64,000 nt of DNA from Sphaerisporangium flaviroseum (lineage in GTDB: Bacteria > Actinomycetota > Actinomycetes > Streptosporangiales > Streptosporangiaceae). The first letter of the stretch is position 1; each line of letters opens with the position of its first letter. A model generated the notes under the pieces. It was not told the DNA's origin. It did not search any database and saw nothing but the letters and a program-made list of their open reading frames with translations. The DNA lies in contig NZ_BAAAZR010000001.1 of assembly GCF_039537005.1 (NCBI RefSeq), positions 62,001 to 126,000 of the forward strand. Direction: 5' to 3'. This document shows positions 44,792 to 53,899 of the stretch, piece after piece. A program made the translations under genes and the position numbers.

Positions 44792-46049
44792 ACAGAGCAG
44801 GGGTGACCCGCACGCAGGCGCCGGCTGTCACTCCACTGCGCTGCACGGTGAAGATTCGGTGCCTTTCCAGCAGATGGTCGGCGATGGCGACGTTGTCGGC
44901 AGTGCGAGCCCGGCCGGCGAAACGGAACGCGGTGATCGCCCCGTACATGGCGGGCTCGTCGGGGGTGAGGATCTGCATGCCTTTGATGTCGCGCACTTGG
45001 TGGACCCAGCGGTCGCGTAGGAACCTCAGGCGGGCCTGTTTGTTGGCCGCGCCCAGCGCCTTGTGGAAGTCCAGGGCGGTGCCAACGGTGAGGATGGGAG
45101 CGACGTCCATGGTGCCCGAATGCACTCGCGAGCGGATGTCGCCGGCGGGGTAGGTCTCGTCGGCGAAGGCCATGTCAACGTCGGCCAAGCGGTGCTTTCT
45201 TATGTACACGAAGCCTGATCCCAGCGGTGCTCCCATCCATTTATGCAGGGAGAACACCGCGAAGTCGGTGTCGAGGTCATCGATACCGAAGTCGAGCTGG
45301 CCCCAGGAATGGGCGGCGTCGACGATCACGTCAACGCCCTTGTGGCGGGCCATCGCGAGGATCTCACGCACCGGCATGACGAGTCCGGTGCGGTTGTTCA
45401 TGTGGCTGAGCAGCAACAGTTTCACCCGCGGGTGCTCCTCCAGCGCACGTTCGTAGGTGTCCAACACCGCCTGACACGTCGCCGGTTCGGGGATCGTGAT
45501 CCGCTCGACGCGCGCACCGCGTCGGTCGGGCAGCCAGTTCATGGCGTACTGGGCGCTGTGATAGTCCAGGTCGGCGTACATGACGGCATCTCCCGGACGC
45601 AGACGGTTGTACCCGGCGATAAGGGCTTGCAGGGCCTCGGTACCACCGCGGGTCAGGGCGATGTCCTCAGTGGAGGCACCCAAGACCTGGGCGATGCGGT
45701 GCCGGATCTGGTCGGCCTGCGCCTTGTAGGTGGTGCGCAGCAGGCGGGAGTTGTTCTCGTTGAGCAGATCGACATTGCGGTGGTAGGCCTGGCGCACCGG
45801 CTCCGGCATGATCCCGTAATAACCGTTCTCCAGGTTGATGAACTCGCCGCTCACGTGGAATTGAGCCGCAACGGCCCCCCAGAAACGCTCGTCTCGCGCA
45901 AGCCGTTCGGGTGCTACACCGGCGGGCACGGCCGGTGGCTCGGGGGCGGTGGGACCTGCCGGGCGCCGGCTCCGTTGCGGGGAGCCGGCCAATGGGTTCG
46001 CCGCCAGTGCGCCCAGTCCTGTGACCATCGCTCGTCTGGACAGGACCAT
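44724..46049 (-). CDS. Class V aminotransferase-fold PLP enzyme, Tat-exported
   Basis: 441 residues from a start with GGAG nine nt upstream. The N-terminus MVLSRRAMVTGLGALAANPL is a twin-arginine-type signal. The fold is that of class V aminotransferases such as isopenicillin N epimerase and cysteine desulfurases: LTRGGTEALQALIAGYNRL, VIVDAAHSWGQLDFGIDDL (PLP Asp) and the PLP Lys in FSLHKWMGAPLGSGF. No desulfurase Cys loop is evident, so an epimerase- or lyase-like activity is more likely. It is divergent from the His-rich protein and PLP synthase genes. Confidence 0.82.
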   Translation of the reverse strand: MVLSRRAMVTGLGALAANPLAGSPQRSRRPAGPTAPEPPAVPAGVAPERLARDERFWGAVAAQFHVSGEFINLENGYYGIMPEPVRQAYHRNVDLLNENNSRLLRTTYKAQADQIRHRIAQVLGASTEDIALTRGGTEALQALIAGYNRLRPGDAVMYADLDYHSAQYAMNWLPDRRGARVERITIPEPATCQAVLDTYERALEEHPRVKLLLLSHMNNRTGLVMPVREILAMARHKGVDVIVDAAHSWGQLDFGIDDLDTDFAVFSLHKWMGAPLGSGFVYIRKHRLADVDMAFADETYPAGDIRSRVHSGTMDVAPILTVGTALDFHKALGAANKQARLRFLRDRWVHQVRDIKGMQILTPDEPAMYGAITAFRFAGRARTADNVAIADHLLERHRIFTVQRSGVTAGACVRVTPALFTTPDQLDRLASALRELPSALR

Positions 46050-46305
46050 CGAAATCTCCACACGTATCAGCGGCCGGCACGGCATCCGGTAGACCCGACC
46101 CACCGGTGCGGATCCGGTTCCAGTCTCAGCGAGATGGCCTGTTAGTAGCGGCATTGGCGCGGCGTCGGCGTGGCGACTTTCCACCTCCGTCAGCCTCTTG
46201 CGGAATAGTCGCTGTTTCAGCGGGCGGAGGCGAAAATCCGTTTTGCGAAAGGCTGTGTATCGGCTGGGCGCGTCGTGTGATGGCCGCGGGCATCATCGGC
46301 GGGTG

Positions 46306-46725
46306 ATGTTCGGGACATCAGTGAGGCTCTTCTGCCGACCGGCCGCATCGGGCGCCGGCCGGTTGCTGGTGAATGTGGTGCTCTTGGTCGCCATGATCGC
46401 CTCACTGGTGTTCACCCATGGCGGGGCCTGCGCCGCCGTGATCATGTCGGAGGCGGACGCCCACGCCATCCACACTGCCGCGTCGGCGCCTTGGGTGCTG
46501 ACAGAGGCGGACTGCCATCACCATGACCTGCCACCAGGGCACCGGCACGGGACCGAGGAGGACTGCTCGGCGACCGGACCCTCCAGCGTGCACATGCCGG
46601 CCGCCGCCCAGGCGGCGTGCCCGGCCTTGGCCGAGTACCGCGGCATGCGCCTGCGACCGGTACCTGCGAACACTTTGACGCGCTCAATTCCCGATCCCAC
46701 GAATATCTGCGTGATGCGTATATAG
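46306..46725 (+). CDS. Exported His/Cys-rich small protein
   Basis: 139 residues from MFGTSVRLFCRPAASGAGRL. A membrane or signal helix (LLVNVVLLVAMIASLVFTHG) is followed by a region with several His and Cys (DCHHHDLPPGHRHGTEEDC; three further Cys/His positions), suggesting metal binding outside the membrane. Not recognised as a family. It opens the + strand series with the PLP synthase and MFS genes, 98 nt before the former. Confidence 0.55.
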   Translation: MFGTSVRLFCRPAASGAGRLLVNVVLLVAMIASLVFTHGGACAAVIMSEADAHAIHTAASAPWVLTEADCHHHDLPPGHRHGTEEDCSATGPSSVHMPAAAQAACPALAEYRGMRLRPVPANTLTRSIPDPTNICVMRI

Positions 46726-46822
46726 GCGGCTGCCGTACTCGTCACACCGTTGTTCACATCGGTGTGACGGTATGTCGCCATGCCTGCAAACTCCGCATCA
46801 TCTCACTTTCGGGGATAGAAAC

Positions 46823-47908
46823 GTGTCATCGCTAATAATCACCGCGCACCGGAGTGGCGTGCCCGCTTCGGCGAACTCGTCCCTTGGCTTGGCCGTGGGG
46901 AACACTCCGCTGACGTTCGTGCCGAATCCGGCCGCCCCGCGACAGGGGTTCTGGGCCAAGCTCGAAGGCTTCAACCCCGGCGGGATCAAAGACCGGCCGG
47001 CGCTGCACATGATCCGCAGAGCGCGAGCCCGCGGCGAGCTTCGGCCGGGCGCGACCATTGTGGAGTCGACCAGCGGCACGCTCGGTCTAGGGCTGGCCCT
47101 CGCCGGCATCATCTACTCTCACCCGGTCGTGCTCGTCGGCGATCCGGGCATGGAGCCCCTCATGCGGCGGCTGCTGGTCTCCTACGGCGCGCGCCTGGAG
47201 ATCGTCCCCGAGCCTCACCCGACCGGCGGCTGGCAACAGTCCCGTCGCGAGCACGCCTGGCGCCTGCTCGCGGAGATACCCCATTCCTGGTGCCCGGACC
47301 AGTACAACAACCCGGACAACGTCGGCGCCTACGCCGGGCTGGCCCACGAGCTGCTCGGCCAGCTGCCGCACATCGACGCGCTGGTGTGCTCGGTGGGTAC
47401 CGGCGGCCACAGCGCCGGGATCTCCACAGTGCTGCGCCAGCACTTTCCCCACCTGGACCTCGTCGGCGTCGACACCGTCGGCTCCACGATCTTCGGCCAG
47501 CCCGCCCGACCCCGCCTCATGCGAGGCTTGGGCTCCAGCATCCACCCACGCAACGTCGCCTACGAGAGCTTCAGTGAGGTGCACTGGGTCAACGCCGCAG
47601 AAGCCGTGTCGACCTGCCGGGCACTGGCCGCGGGGCACTACGTCTCGGGCGGTTGGAGCACCGGCGCGGTAGGACTGGTGGCGGGTTGGCTGGCCACCAT
47701 CCGCCCCGCTGAGACCATCGTCGCGATCTTCCCCGACGGGCCGTGGCGTTACTGGGACACCATCTTCGATGACGGCTTCTGCCAGGCCAATGGCCTACTC
47801 GACGGACCACCGGCCGCCGAGCCCGACCAGCTCGTCACACCCACCGAGCGCGAGGTGACGCGCTGGACCCGCTGCACCAGGGTGAGCGACCCGCTGAGCG
47901 CGGCATGA
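46823..47908 (+). CDS. Cysteine-synthase-like PLP enzyme (beta family)
   Basis: About 361 residues from a GTG (VSSLIITAHRSG) behind GGGGATAG; an ATG at 46772 would lengthen it. It shows GNTPLTFV, the PLP Lys in NPGGIKDRPALHMI, the substrate loop ESTSGTLGLGLA and the phosphate loop CSVGTGGHSAGI. The family includes cysteine synthase, cystathionine beta-synthase and the SbnA-type enzymes that make amino-acid precursors such as diaminopropionate. A stop-start ATGA overlap joins it to the MFS gene, suggesting a product that is exported. The exact reaction is unknown. Confidence 0.82.
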   Translation: MSSLIITAHRSGVPASANSSLGLAVGNTPLTFVPNPAAPRQGFWAKLEGFNPGGIKDRPALHMIRRARARGELRPGATIVESTSGTLGLGLALAGIIYSHPVVLVGDPGMEPLMRRLLVSYGARLEIVPEPHPTGGWQQSRREHAWRLLAEIPHSWCPDQYNNPDNVGAYAGLAHELLGQLPHIDALVCSVGTGGHSAGISTVLRQHFPHLDLVGVDTVGSTIFGQPARPRLMRGLGSSIHPRNVAYESFSEVHWVNAAEAVSTCRALAAGHYVSGGWSTGAVGLVAGWLATIRPAETIVAIFPDGPWRYWDTIFDDGFCQANGLLDGPPAAEPDQLVTPTEREVTRWTRCTRVSDPLSAA

Positions 47909-49173
47909 CGGACGTCGTGATCGGGACCTGGCGCCAGTTCCGCTCCTTCAGCCGTCCGATCCAGATACTTCAGATCAATCAAGTCGGTATCAACCTGGGC
48001 TTCTTCATGCTCATGCCGTACCTGGCGCAGCATCTGACCACGAAAGCCCACCTGGCGGTATGGACCGTCGGCCTGATCTTGGGGCTACGCAACGCCAGCC
48101 AGCAGGGACTGTTCCTGATCGGCGGCACTCTGGCCGACCGGCTCGGTTACAAGCCCTTGATCATGGCCGGATGCGCGCTGCGTACCGTCGGGTTCGCGTT
48201 GTTCGGCCTGTCGGACTCGCTGCCGGTTCTGCTCGTCGCCGCCATGCTGAGCGGTCTGGCGGGAGCGCTGTTCAATCCAGCCGCTCGCGCCTACCTCGCC
48301 CATGAGGCGGGGGACCGCAAGGTCGAGGCCTTCGCCGTGTTCAACGTCTTCTACCAAGTCGGCATCCTGGCCGGCCCGCTGGTCGGCGTCGCATTGCTCG
48401 GCTCCGGTTTCCGGACGGTCTGCCTGTCGGCGGCAGCGATCTTCGCCGTACTGGCGGTACTGCAATGGAGGTGCCTACCCGCCCGGCGCGGCGCGGAGGC
48501 AGACGCCGGCCGACCGGTTCTGCACGACTGGCGTGAGGCCTTCGCCAACCGTCCTTTCCTCGCCTTCGCCACCGCGATGATCGCCTCGTACGCCTTGTCC
48601 TATCAGATGTACCTCGGCCTGCCGCTGGAGGTGCAGCGCGTCACGGGCGGCGCGGACGGCGTGGTGATCATTTACGTGATCTCCGCCGTGATGGGGATCA
48701 CCGGCCAGGTCTCGATCACAGCGTGGTGCTCGGCACGCTGGAGCCGCGGCCAGGCGATGGCCAAGGGGCTGGCGCTGATGGCGCTGGCATTCGTACCCCT
48801 GGCGATCGTGGCACCTCTTCACCTGCCGCCGGCACTCGCCCTTGTCCCGGTGGTCACCTGCACGCTCATGCTGACAGCCGGTACGCTCATCGCCTTTCCC
48901 TTCGAGATGGCCACGATCGCCGACATCGGCGGCGGCCGTCTGATCGGCACCTATTACGGGTTGTACAACCTGCTCGCGGGCGGTGGCATCCTGGCCGGGA
49001 ACCTCGCCAGCGGTGCCGCGATCGACCTGGCCGTGAGCCGGCATCTTCCGAGCCTTCCCTGGCTGCTACTCGTGTGCGCCGGTCTGGGCTCCGCGTTGGC
49101 GATAACGCGCTTGGAGCGCACCGGGCGGCTCACGCCTGTCCTGCCCGCACTGTCAACCGCTCCGGCCGGATAA
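47905..49173 (+). CDS. MFS exporter (DHA1-like) coupled to the PLP synthase
   Basis: 422 residues with twelve hydrophobic segments. The MFS loop LIGGTLADRLGYKPLIMAG lies between segments 2 and 3, and NPAARAYLAHEAGDRKVEAF in the middle fits drug/siderophore exporters. Translationally coupled to the preceding gene (4-nt overlap). It probably exports the product of the neighbouring PLP enzymes. Confidence 0.85.
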   Translation: MTDVVIGTWRQFRSFSRPIQILQINQVGINLGFFMLMPYLAQHLTTKAHLAVWTVGLILGLRNASQQGLFLIGGTLADRLGYKPLIMAGCALRTVGFALFGLSDSLPVLLVAAMLSGLAGALFNPAARAYLAHEAGDRKVEAFAVFNVFYQVGILAGPLVGVALLGSGFRTVCLSAAAIFAVLAVLQWRCLPARRGAEADAGRPVLHDWREAFANRPFLAFATAMIASYALSYQMYLGLPLEVQRVTGGADGVVIIYVISAVMGITGQVSITAWCSARWSRGQAMAKGLALMALAFVPLAIVAPLHLPPALALVPVVTCTLMLTAGTLIAFPFEMATIADIGGGRLIGTYYGLYNLLAGGGILAGNLASGAAIDLAVSRHLPSLPWLLLVCAGLGSALAITRLERTGRLTPVLPALSTAPAG

Positions 49174-49355
49174 TGCCGTGCGTCACAAGCCCCAGAGAGA
49201 AGGAGCCATCCCTGAGACCGCGCGGGACCCGGTTCTCGGCCCTGTGGCGGCTCAACCGGTGAGCCCGGCGTAGAGGTGGAGGGTGCGCCGGGGGATTCAC
49301 GGCTCCCTGAGTTGAGCCGGGTCAGCCAGGGAGCCGGGTGGGCGCGCCGGCCGGA

Positions 49356-50735
49356 TCAGGCAGCGCCGACGCCTGAGCGCTGTCGCGCCTCACCTACTGC
49401 AGGGTCGCGACGATCCACGCTGGTACCGCTGGTACCGCCGGAGCCGCCCGCACCGCCACCGCCACCGCCCCGGAACACGCGGAACAGACAGGCCGGTCGC
49501 AGGAGAGCCGACGGAGGATCGATGAGGTTGGCCACGCGCAGAAAGCGACGACCGAGCTCGACGTCGTGCTCGGCGGCGCGATGGAAGCGCTCCAAATAGG
49601 CGTTGATCATCCTGATCTTGGGTGTTCGCCGCCCGCGGACTCCAGCCAGCCGCAGGTCGCCGCTGACCACGATGTCCCACGGCCCGTCGATGACCCGGGC
49701 GATCGACCGGAACAGCTCACGCGCCGGACGTTCCCGACCGGCCCACTCACCCAGCCTCAACGCCTCCACCGCGGCCACGCTCATGCCCTGGCCGTAGATC
49801 GGATTGAAGGCGCACACCGCGTCGCCCACGACCGCCAGGCCGCGGGGAAAGCGGGACAGCCGCTCGTATCGCCGCCGCACGCTGGCCGGCGTGCGGTGGT
49901 GGCACCCCTCGTCGAGCGGCTCGGCCGAGGTGACCAGTTCGTGGATGTCGGGCGCGGGGAGGGACTTCGCGTAGGCGACGAAGCCCTCGTAGCCGGACGG
50001 TGGCGCGTCGCCGTACCCACCGATGGTGACGATCCATTGGTCACCCTCCATGGCCAGCGCCACCCCGGCGCGGGGGATCGCCCGGGTCGCGGCCATGATG
50101 ACCACCGGGTCCCCGGCCAGGTCCTCGGCACGCCGGCGGAACACCCGAGTGGTGTAGGTCAGGTCGATCTCGACCCGTTCCTCTTCGGGCGCGGGGAAGC
50201 CGAGCCGTCCCAGCCAGGAGGGGGTGCGCGAGCCTCGGCCCGACGCGTCGACGACCAGGTCGGCGCTGATCGTCTCACCGGAGACGAGCCGGACACCGGT
50301 GACCCGGTCGCCGCTGCTGGTGAGGTCGAAGACCTGACTCCCGCCGGTCACCTCCACTCCGGGGAGCGCGGTGACTCGTCGCCGGATCTGGCCTTCCAAG
50401 AGCCGGCGGCTGACCAGGAGTCCCGGCATGCCGGCCTGCGCCGGGGCCAGGCGACGCCCTTCGTTGATCCACCGGCAGTCGGCCTGCAGGTCCCCGTCGA
50501 ACGCCCCGCGACCCATCAGTTCGGCGGTAAGGCCGGGCAGCAGCAGTTCCATGACCTCCAGGCCCCGGGCCAGGAGGCCGTGGGCATGCCGGCTCTGCGC
50601 CGTGCCGCGGCGGTGGACGTCCTCCTCGGGCAACTCGTCCCTGTCCAGTACGGTGACCCGCTCCGCGGTCCTGCTGAGGGCGGCGGCGGCCAGCAAGCCG
50701 GAGATGCTGGCTCCGATGACAACGGCGTGCCTCAT
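49356..50735 (-). CDS. FAD-dependent monooxygenase/oxidoreductase
   Basis: 459 residues. The N-terminal Rossmann motif VVIGASISGLLAAAALSRTA, the acidic residue at VLDRDELPEE, DASGRGSRTPSW and the second FAD motif VVGDAVCAFNPIYGQGMSVA are intact. The C-terminus ends in a Gly-rich linker (GGGGGGAGGSGG) and a basic tail. This is the class of flavin hydroxylases/halogenase-like enzymes of secondary metabolism. Convergent with the MFS gene; no polyketide or peptide genes nearby, so the substrate is unknown. Confidence 0.85.
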   Translation of the reverse strand: MRHAVVIGASISGLLAAAALSRTAERVTVLDRDELPEEDVHRRGTAQSRHAHGLLARGLEVMELLLPGLTAELMGRGAFDGDLQADCRWINEGRRLAPAQAGMPGLLVSRRLLEGQIRRRVTALPGVEVTGGSQVFDLTSSGDRVTGVRLVSGETISADLVVDASGRGSRTPSWLGRLGFPAPEEERVEIDLTYTTRVFRRRAEDLAGDPVVIMAATRAIPRAGVALAMEGDQWIVTIGGYGDAPPSGYEGFVAYAKSLPAPDIHELVTSAEPLDEGCHHRTPASVRRRYERLSRFPRGLAVVGDAVCAFNPIYGQGMSVAAVEALRLGEWAGRERPARELFRSIARVIDGPWDIVVSGDLRLAGVRGRRTPKIRMINAYLERFHRAAEHDVELGRRFLRVANLIDPPSALLRPACLFRVFRGGGGGGAGGSGGTSGTSVDRRDPAVGEARQRSGVGAA

Positions 50736-50953
50736 GGCCTGCCTCTCCGAGGAATGAGATGGAACGTCGGTTCCACGATGACGTGATCCTCGGCGGCCGC
50801 CGTACCCCTAACGTCCCAGATCGGCCCCTAAGTGATGAGCTGAGCTCATCGGACGATCACCACTCCAGAGGGCTCCGGACCTCCTCTCGGCCGCATGCGC
50901 GAGGCCCTCACAGATCACCGAACGGCCGTGGGCCCCCGCCATCGGCCTCTGCG

Positions 50954-51165
50954 CTATTCGTCAGGCAGCAGGTACCGCCACGAGATCACGAAGATCTCCC
51001 CCGAACCGGTCGTGAACAGTGACCGGCCGTACTCCTGCCCGGCAGGCACCGCCTTGGTGATCGCACTCACCGCGGCCCCCTCGAGGTCCTTGTGCCATTC
51101 CCGCACCTTCCCGGACGAGCTGGTTTCGACGAGCGGTCCACTCCACTGTGCGGCAGGTTTCGTTC
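50954..51165 (-). pseudogene. Coding-like remnant without a start codon
   Basis: One frame reads VREWHKDLEGAAVSAITKAV then PAGQEYGRSLFTTGSGEIFV and ISWRYLLPDE to a stop, clearly protein-like. Upstream it meets a stop with no ATG before it, only a GTG inside. Not recognised; it may be the 3' end of a gene replaced by the crystallin-like gene upstream. Confidence 0.3.
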
Positions 51166-51222
51166 ACTGACAGTGACGGTATGCATACTCACGGTAAAGC
51201 AGAGCCCATCGAAAGGATCACC

Positions 51223-51531
51223 GTGAAGCGAATCGCCCTCGTCCCCGTCATCTCCGCCGCCATGGTCGTGGTCATGGGCGGTGCCGCCTACGCCTCGCAG
51301 TACGTGGCCTACGAGGGACCGGGCTTCACCGGCCGGTCGGTGGTCATCGACCGGTGCGGTCCGTCCAACATCCCCTTCCACGGGTCGTACAAGTGGTACG
51401 GCGACGGCCAGAGCGGCCGGATGTACAACCAGCCCGACACGCAGGGTGTGATGCATTTCGAGCTGCCATCCAACCGCCACGCGGAGCAGCGGACGCCCGT
51501 CGGCTGGAAGAGCATCTTCATCGTGTGCTGA
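51223..51531 (+). CDS. Small secreted beta/gamma-crystallin-like protein
   Basis: 102 residues from a GTG with GAAAGGA seven nt upstream. The signal peptide VKRIALVPVISAAMVVVMGG is cleaved around AYAS. The ~75-residue mature chain has YVAYEGPGFTGRSVVID, a crystallin-type Greek-key strand pair, and two Cys (RCGPSN and the final IVC) for one disulfide. Comparable small secreted actinobacterial crystallins bind Ca or inhibit proteases; the role here is unknown. Confidence 0.65.
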   Translation: MKRIALVPVISAAMVVVMGGAAYASQYVAYEGPGFTGRSVVIDRCGPSNIPFHGSYKWYGDGQSGRMYNQPDTQGVMHFELPSNRHAEQRTPVGWKSIFIVC

Positions 51532-52101
51532 CGCCCTGAGGGCGACAGACGACCGCCCGCCCCGGTGGCGCGCGGCGTCCCACCGACCAGGGACGGAGCA
51601 GACACTCACCTAAGATCGTCCAACGACGACGGGAACCCGGTCCGGGAGCTTCATCCCGACCGGGTTCACAGGAGCACGCCACCGATCTCGTGGGCGACCT
51701 CAGGGTGCTTGAGGCACTCCTTTCGTACAGCGTCCGCGCGGTGTCGGAGCTCGGAGCGGTCGCCGTGATCGGATCGGCGACGATCTCCACTAGTGAATGC
51801 GGGGCGGTTCTGAACGGCTCCTCTAGTGAATGCAGGGCGGTTCTGAACGGCCGCAGGGCCTCGGCGAGCCGGTCCCTGTAGAAGCAGGTCGGCGACGACT
51901 TCTTGGTGCACGACGCTGTTCCCGCTCGGCTACCGCCCCGAACAACGCTCTAGAAATCAGGCCATATCGCACGTCTTGCGGTAGCGGATATCCAGGATAA
52001 ATCGGTGCAATTAGCCCCGGGCGAGGACCGTAGCACGGGCGGTCACCCTTTGCCGTGGTGCGCCGGGCCGCTTTCCGAGCCGTCATTCCAACTAATTGAG
52101 T
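51532..52101. other. Intergenic stretch with a short tandem repeat
   Basis: No supported gene. Frames over 51666-51911 contain a repeated Pro-Ala-Phe-Thr stretch that merely reflects the tandem repeat at 51790-51851. AT-richer sequence at 51950-52010 may hold the promoter of the tyrosinase-like gene. Confidence 0.4.
51790..51851. repeat. Tandem repeat, 29-nt unit at 33-nt spacing
   Basis: CTAGTGAATGC followed by GGGCGGTTCTGAACGGC occurs twice with one mismatch. Function unknown. Confidence 0.65.
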
Positions 52102-53706
52102 ATGGCCCTACTCATGTACGCCGAGCGGTTCTCATTCCACCATGAGAGGTCGTACCGGCCCGAATGGCGGAGGCTGAGAATGCGGATCCCGAACTACCCC
52201 GAACACCTGATGCACGAGCACCACGCCTGGCACACCGCCCCGCCGAACGCGGGCGGACGCGTTCCCCGCGCGTTCAATCCCGGGGCGGGGGTCAATTTCC
52301 TGGACTTCCACCGGGACTACGTAGCCAAGGCCCTGGACTGGTACCGCACACAATCCGGTTTCACCCCGGCGACGGTCGCCCCCTGGAACGCCATCCCCGA
52401 TGAGCTCAAACGATCCACCCTGGGCTGGAACGCCGCTTTGGCAGCGGACGAGAGCCGGCTGACCAACGATCTGGGGTCGTTCGGGTCCCTCGACGAGTTG
52501 GGCCGGTTCATCGAGTTCGGCGAATTCGGCGGCAACAACATCCACGGCTGGCTGCACAACGCCTCCGCCATCCATTTCGGCGAGCCGGACCTGGCCACCT
52601 TCGACTCACCGGTGAGCACGTACTTCTACCAGTTACACGGCCTGGTCGAACGCTGGCGCACTCGCTATTCCGGCCGCACCGGTTGGCACCAGCCCTTCCC
52701 GATCGCCCCACCAGGCCACGCCGCGTTCGGCGACCTGACGGCCGTCTCCCGGTTCCCCGAGCATCTGGACGTGTTCTGGATCGGCCCGGACGGCGGGGTG
52801 GGATCGAACTGGTGGGACCAGGCCGACGGCTGGCACCAGCCGTTCCCGATCGCCCCACCCGGTCACGCGATGGCGGGTGCCGTAACCGCCGTGTCCCGTT
52901 TCCGGGAGCATCTGGACGTGTTCTGGATCGGCCCCGACGGTGGCGTCGGCTCGAACTGGTGGAACCAATCCAGCGGCTGGCACCAGCCGTTCCCCATCGC
53001 CCCACCCCGTCACGCCGTGCCGGGCGCGATCACTGCGATCTCCCGCTTCCCCGAACATCTGGACGTGTTCTGGGTCGGCCCGGACGGCGGGGTGGGATCG
53101 AACTGGTGGGACCAGGCCGACGGCTGGCACCAGCCATTTCCCATCGCCCCACCCGGTCACGCCGTGCCGGGCGCGATAACCGCCGTCTCCCGTTTCCGGG
53201 AGCATCTGGATGTGTTCTGGGTCGGTCCGGACGGCGGGGTCGGCTCGAACTGGTGGGACCAGGCCGACGGCTGGCACCAGCCGTTCCCCATCGCCCCACC
53301 CGGTCACGCCGTGCCGGGCGCGATAACCGCCGTCTCCCGTTTCCGGGAGCATCTGGATGTGTTCTGGGTCGGTCCGGACGGCGGCGTCGGCTCGAACTGG
53401 TGGGACCAGGCCGACGGCTGGCACCAGCCGTTCCCCATCGCCCCACCCGGTCACGCCGTCCCCGGCGCCATAACCGCCGTCTCCCGCTTCCCCGAACATC
53501 TGGACGTGTTCTGGATCGGCCCGGACGGCGGCGTCGGCTCGAACTGGTGGAACCAATCCAGCGGCTGGCACCAGCCGTTCCCCATCGCCCCACCCCGTCA
53601 CGCCGTCCCCGGCGCCATAACCGCCGTCTCCCGCTTCCCCGAACATCTGGACGTGTTCTGGATCGGCCCCGACGGCGGCGTCGGCTCGAACTGGTGGCGC
53701 GGTTAG
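52102..53706 (+). CDS. Tyrosinase-like protein fused to a seven-repeat lectin-type propeller
   Basis: 534 residues (ATG at 52102; a TTG at 52096 is possible). Residues 1-190 carry His clusters in tyrosinase-like order: HEHHAWH, NFLDFHRDYVAKALDW, NNIHGWLHN and YFYQLHGLVERWRTRY, suggesting a type-3 copper fold, though spacing is unusual. From 52681 exactly seven repeats of 49 residues (147 bp) follow, each with GWHQPFPIAPP, RF-EHLDVFW and GPDGGVGSNWW, a pattern of PLL/PHL-type seven-bladed beta-propeller lectins. No signal peptide is obvious. Confidence 0.7.
   Translation: MALLMYAERFSFHHERSYRPEWRRLRMRIPNYPEHLMHEHHAWHTAPPNAGGRVPRAFNPGAGVNFLDFHRDYVAKALDWYRTQSGFTPATVAPWNAIPDELKRSTLGWNAALAADESRLTNDLGSFGSLDELGRFIEFGEFGGNNIHGWLHNASAIHFGEPDLATFDSPVSTYFYQLHGLVERWRTRYSGRTGWHQPFPIAPPGHAAFGDLTAVSRFPEHLDVFWIGPDGGVGSNWWDQADGWHQPFPIAPPGHAMAGAVTAVSRFREHLDVFWIGPDGGVGSNWWNQSSGWHQPFPIAPPRHAVPGAITAISRFPEHLDVFWVGPDGGVGSNWWDQADGWHQPFPIAPPGHAVPGAITAVSRFREHLDVFWVGPDGGVGSNWWDQADGWHQPFPIAPPGHAVPGAITAVSRFREHLDVFWVGPDGGVGSNWWDQADGWHQPFPIAPPGHAVPGAITAVSRFPEHLDVFWIGPDGGVGSNWWNQSSGWHQPFPIAPPRHAVPGAITAVSRFPEHLDVFWIGPDGGVGSNWWRG
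52681..53706 (+). repeat. Seven 147-bp in-frame repeats
   Basis: Units start at about 52681 and every 147 bp after. Copies 4 and 5 are almost identical in DNA, copies 2, 3, 6 and 7 differ by mosaic changes (IGPD/VGPD, NQSS/DQAD, PGHA/PRHA), a sign of recent duplication or gene conversion. Confidence 0.9.
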
Positions 53707-53899
53707 CGGCACACCAGGGCCCCGCCCGGAAGGGCAGGTCAGCTGACGGGTAGCGGGTTGTGGTGGCTCACAGGGCGGGGCGGGGTTTGTGAGGCGTCAC
53801 AGATTTGACTGTGCGGATTTACCGCGCCGTCCAGTTCCCAGAATGACCGGTGTGGCAGATCGTGTGTCTGCGAAACCAACTCCGGCCTATGGAGACGTG

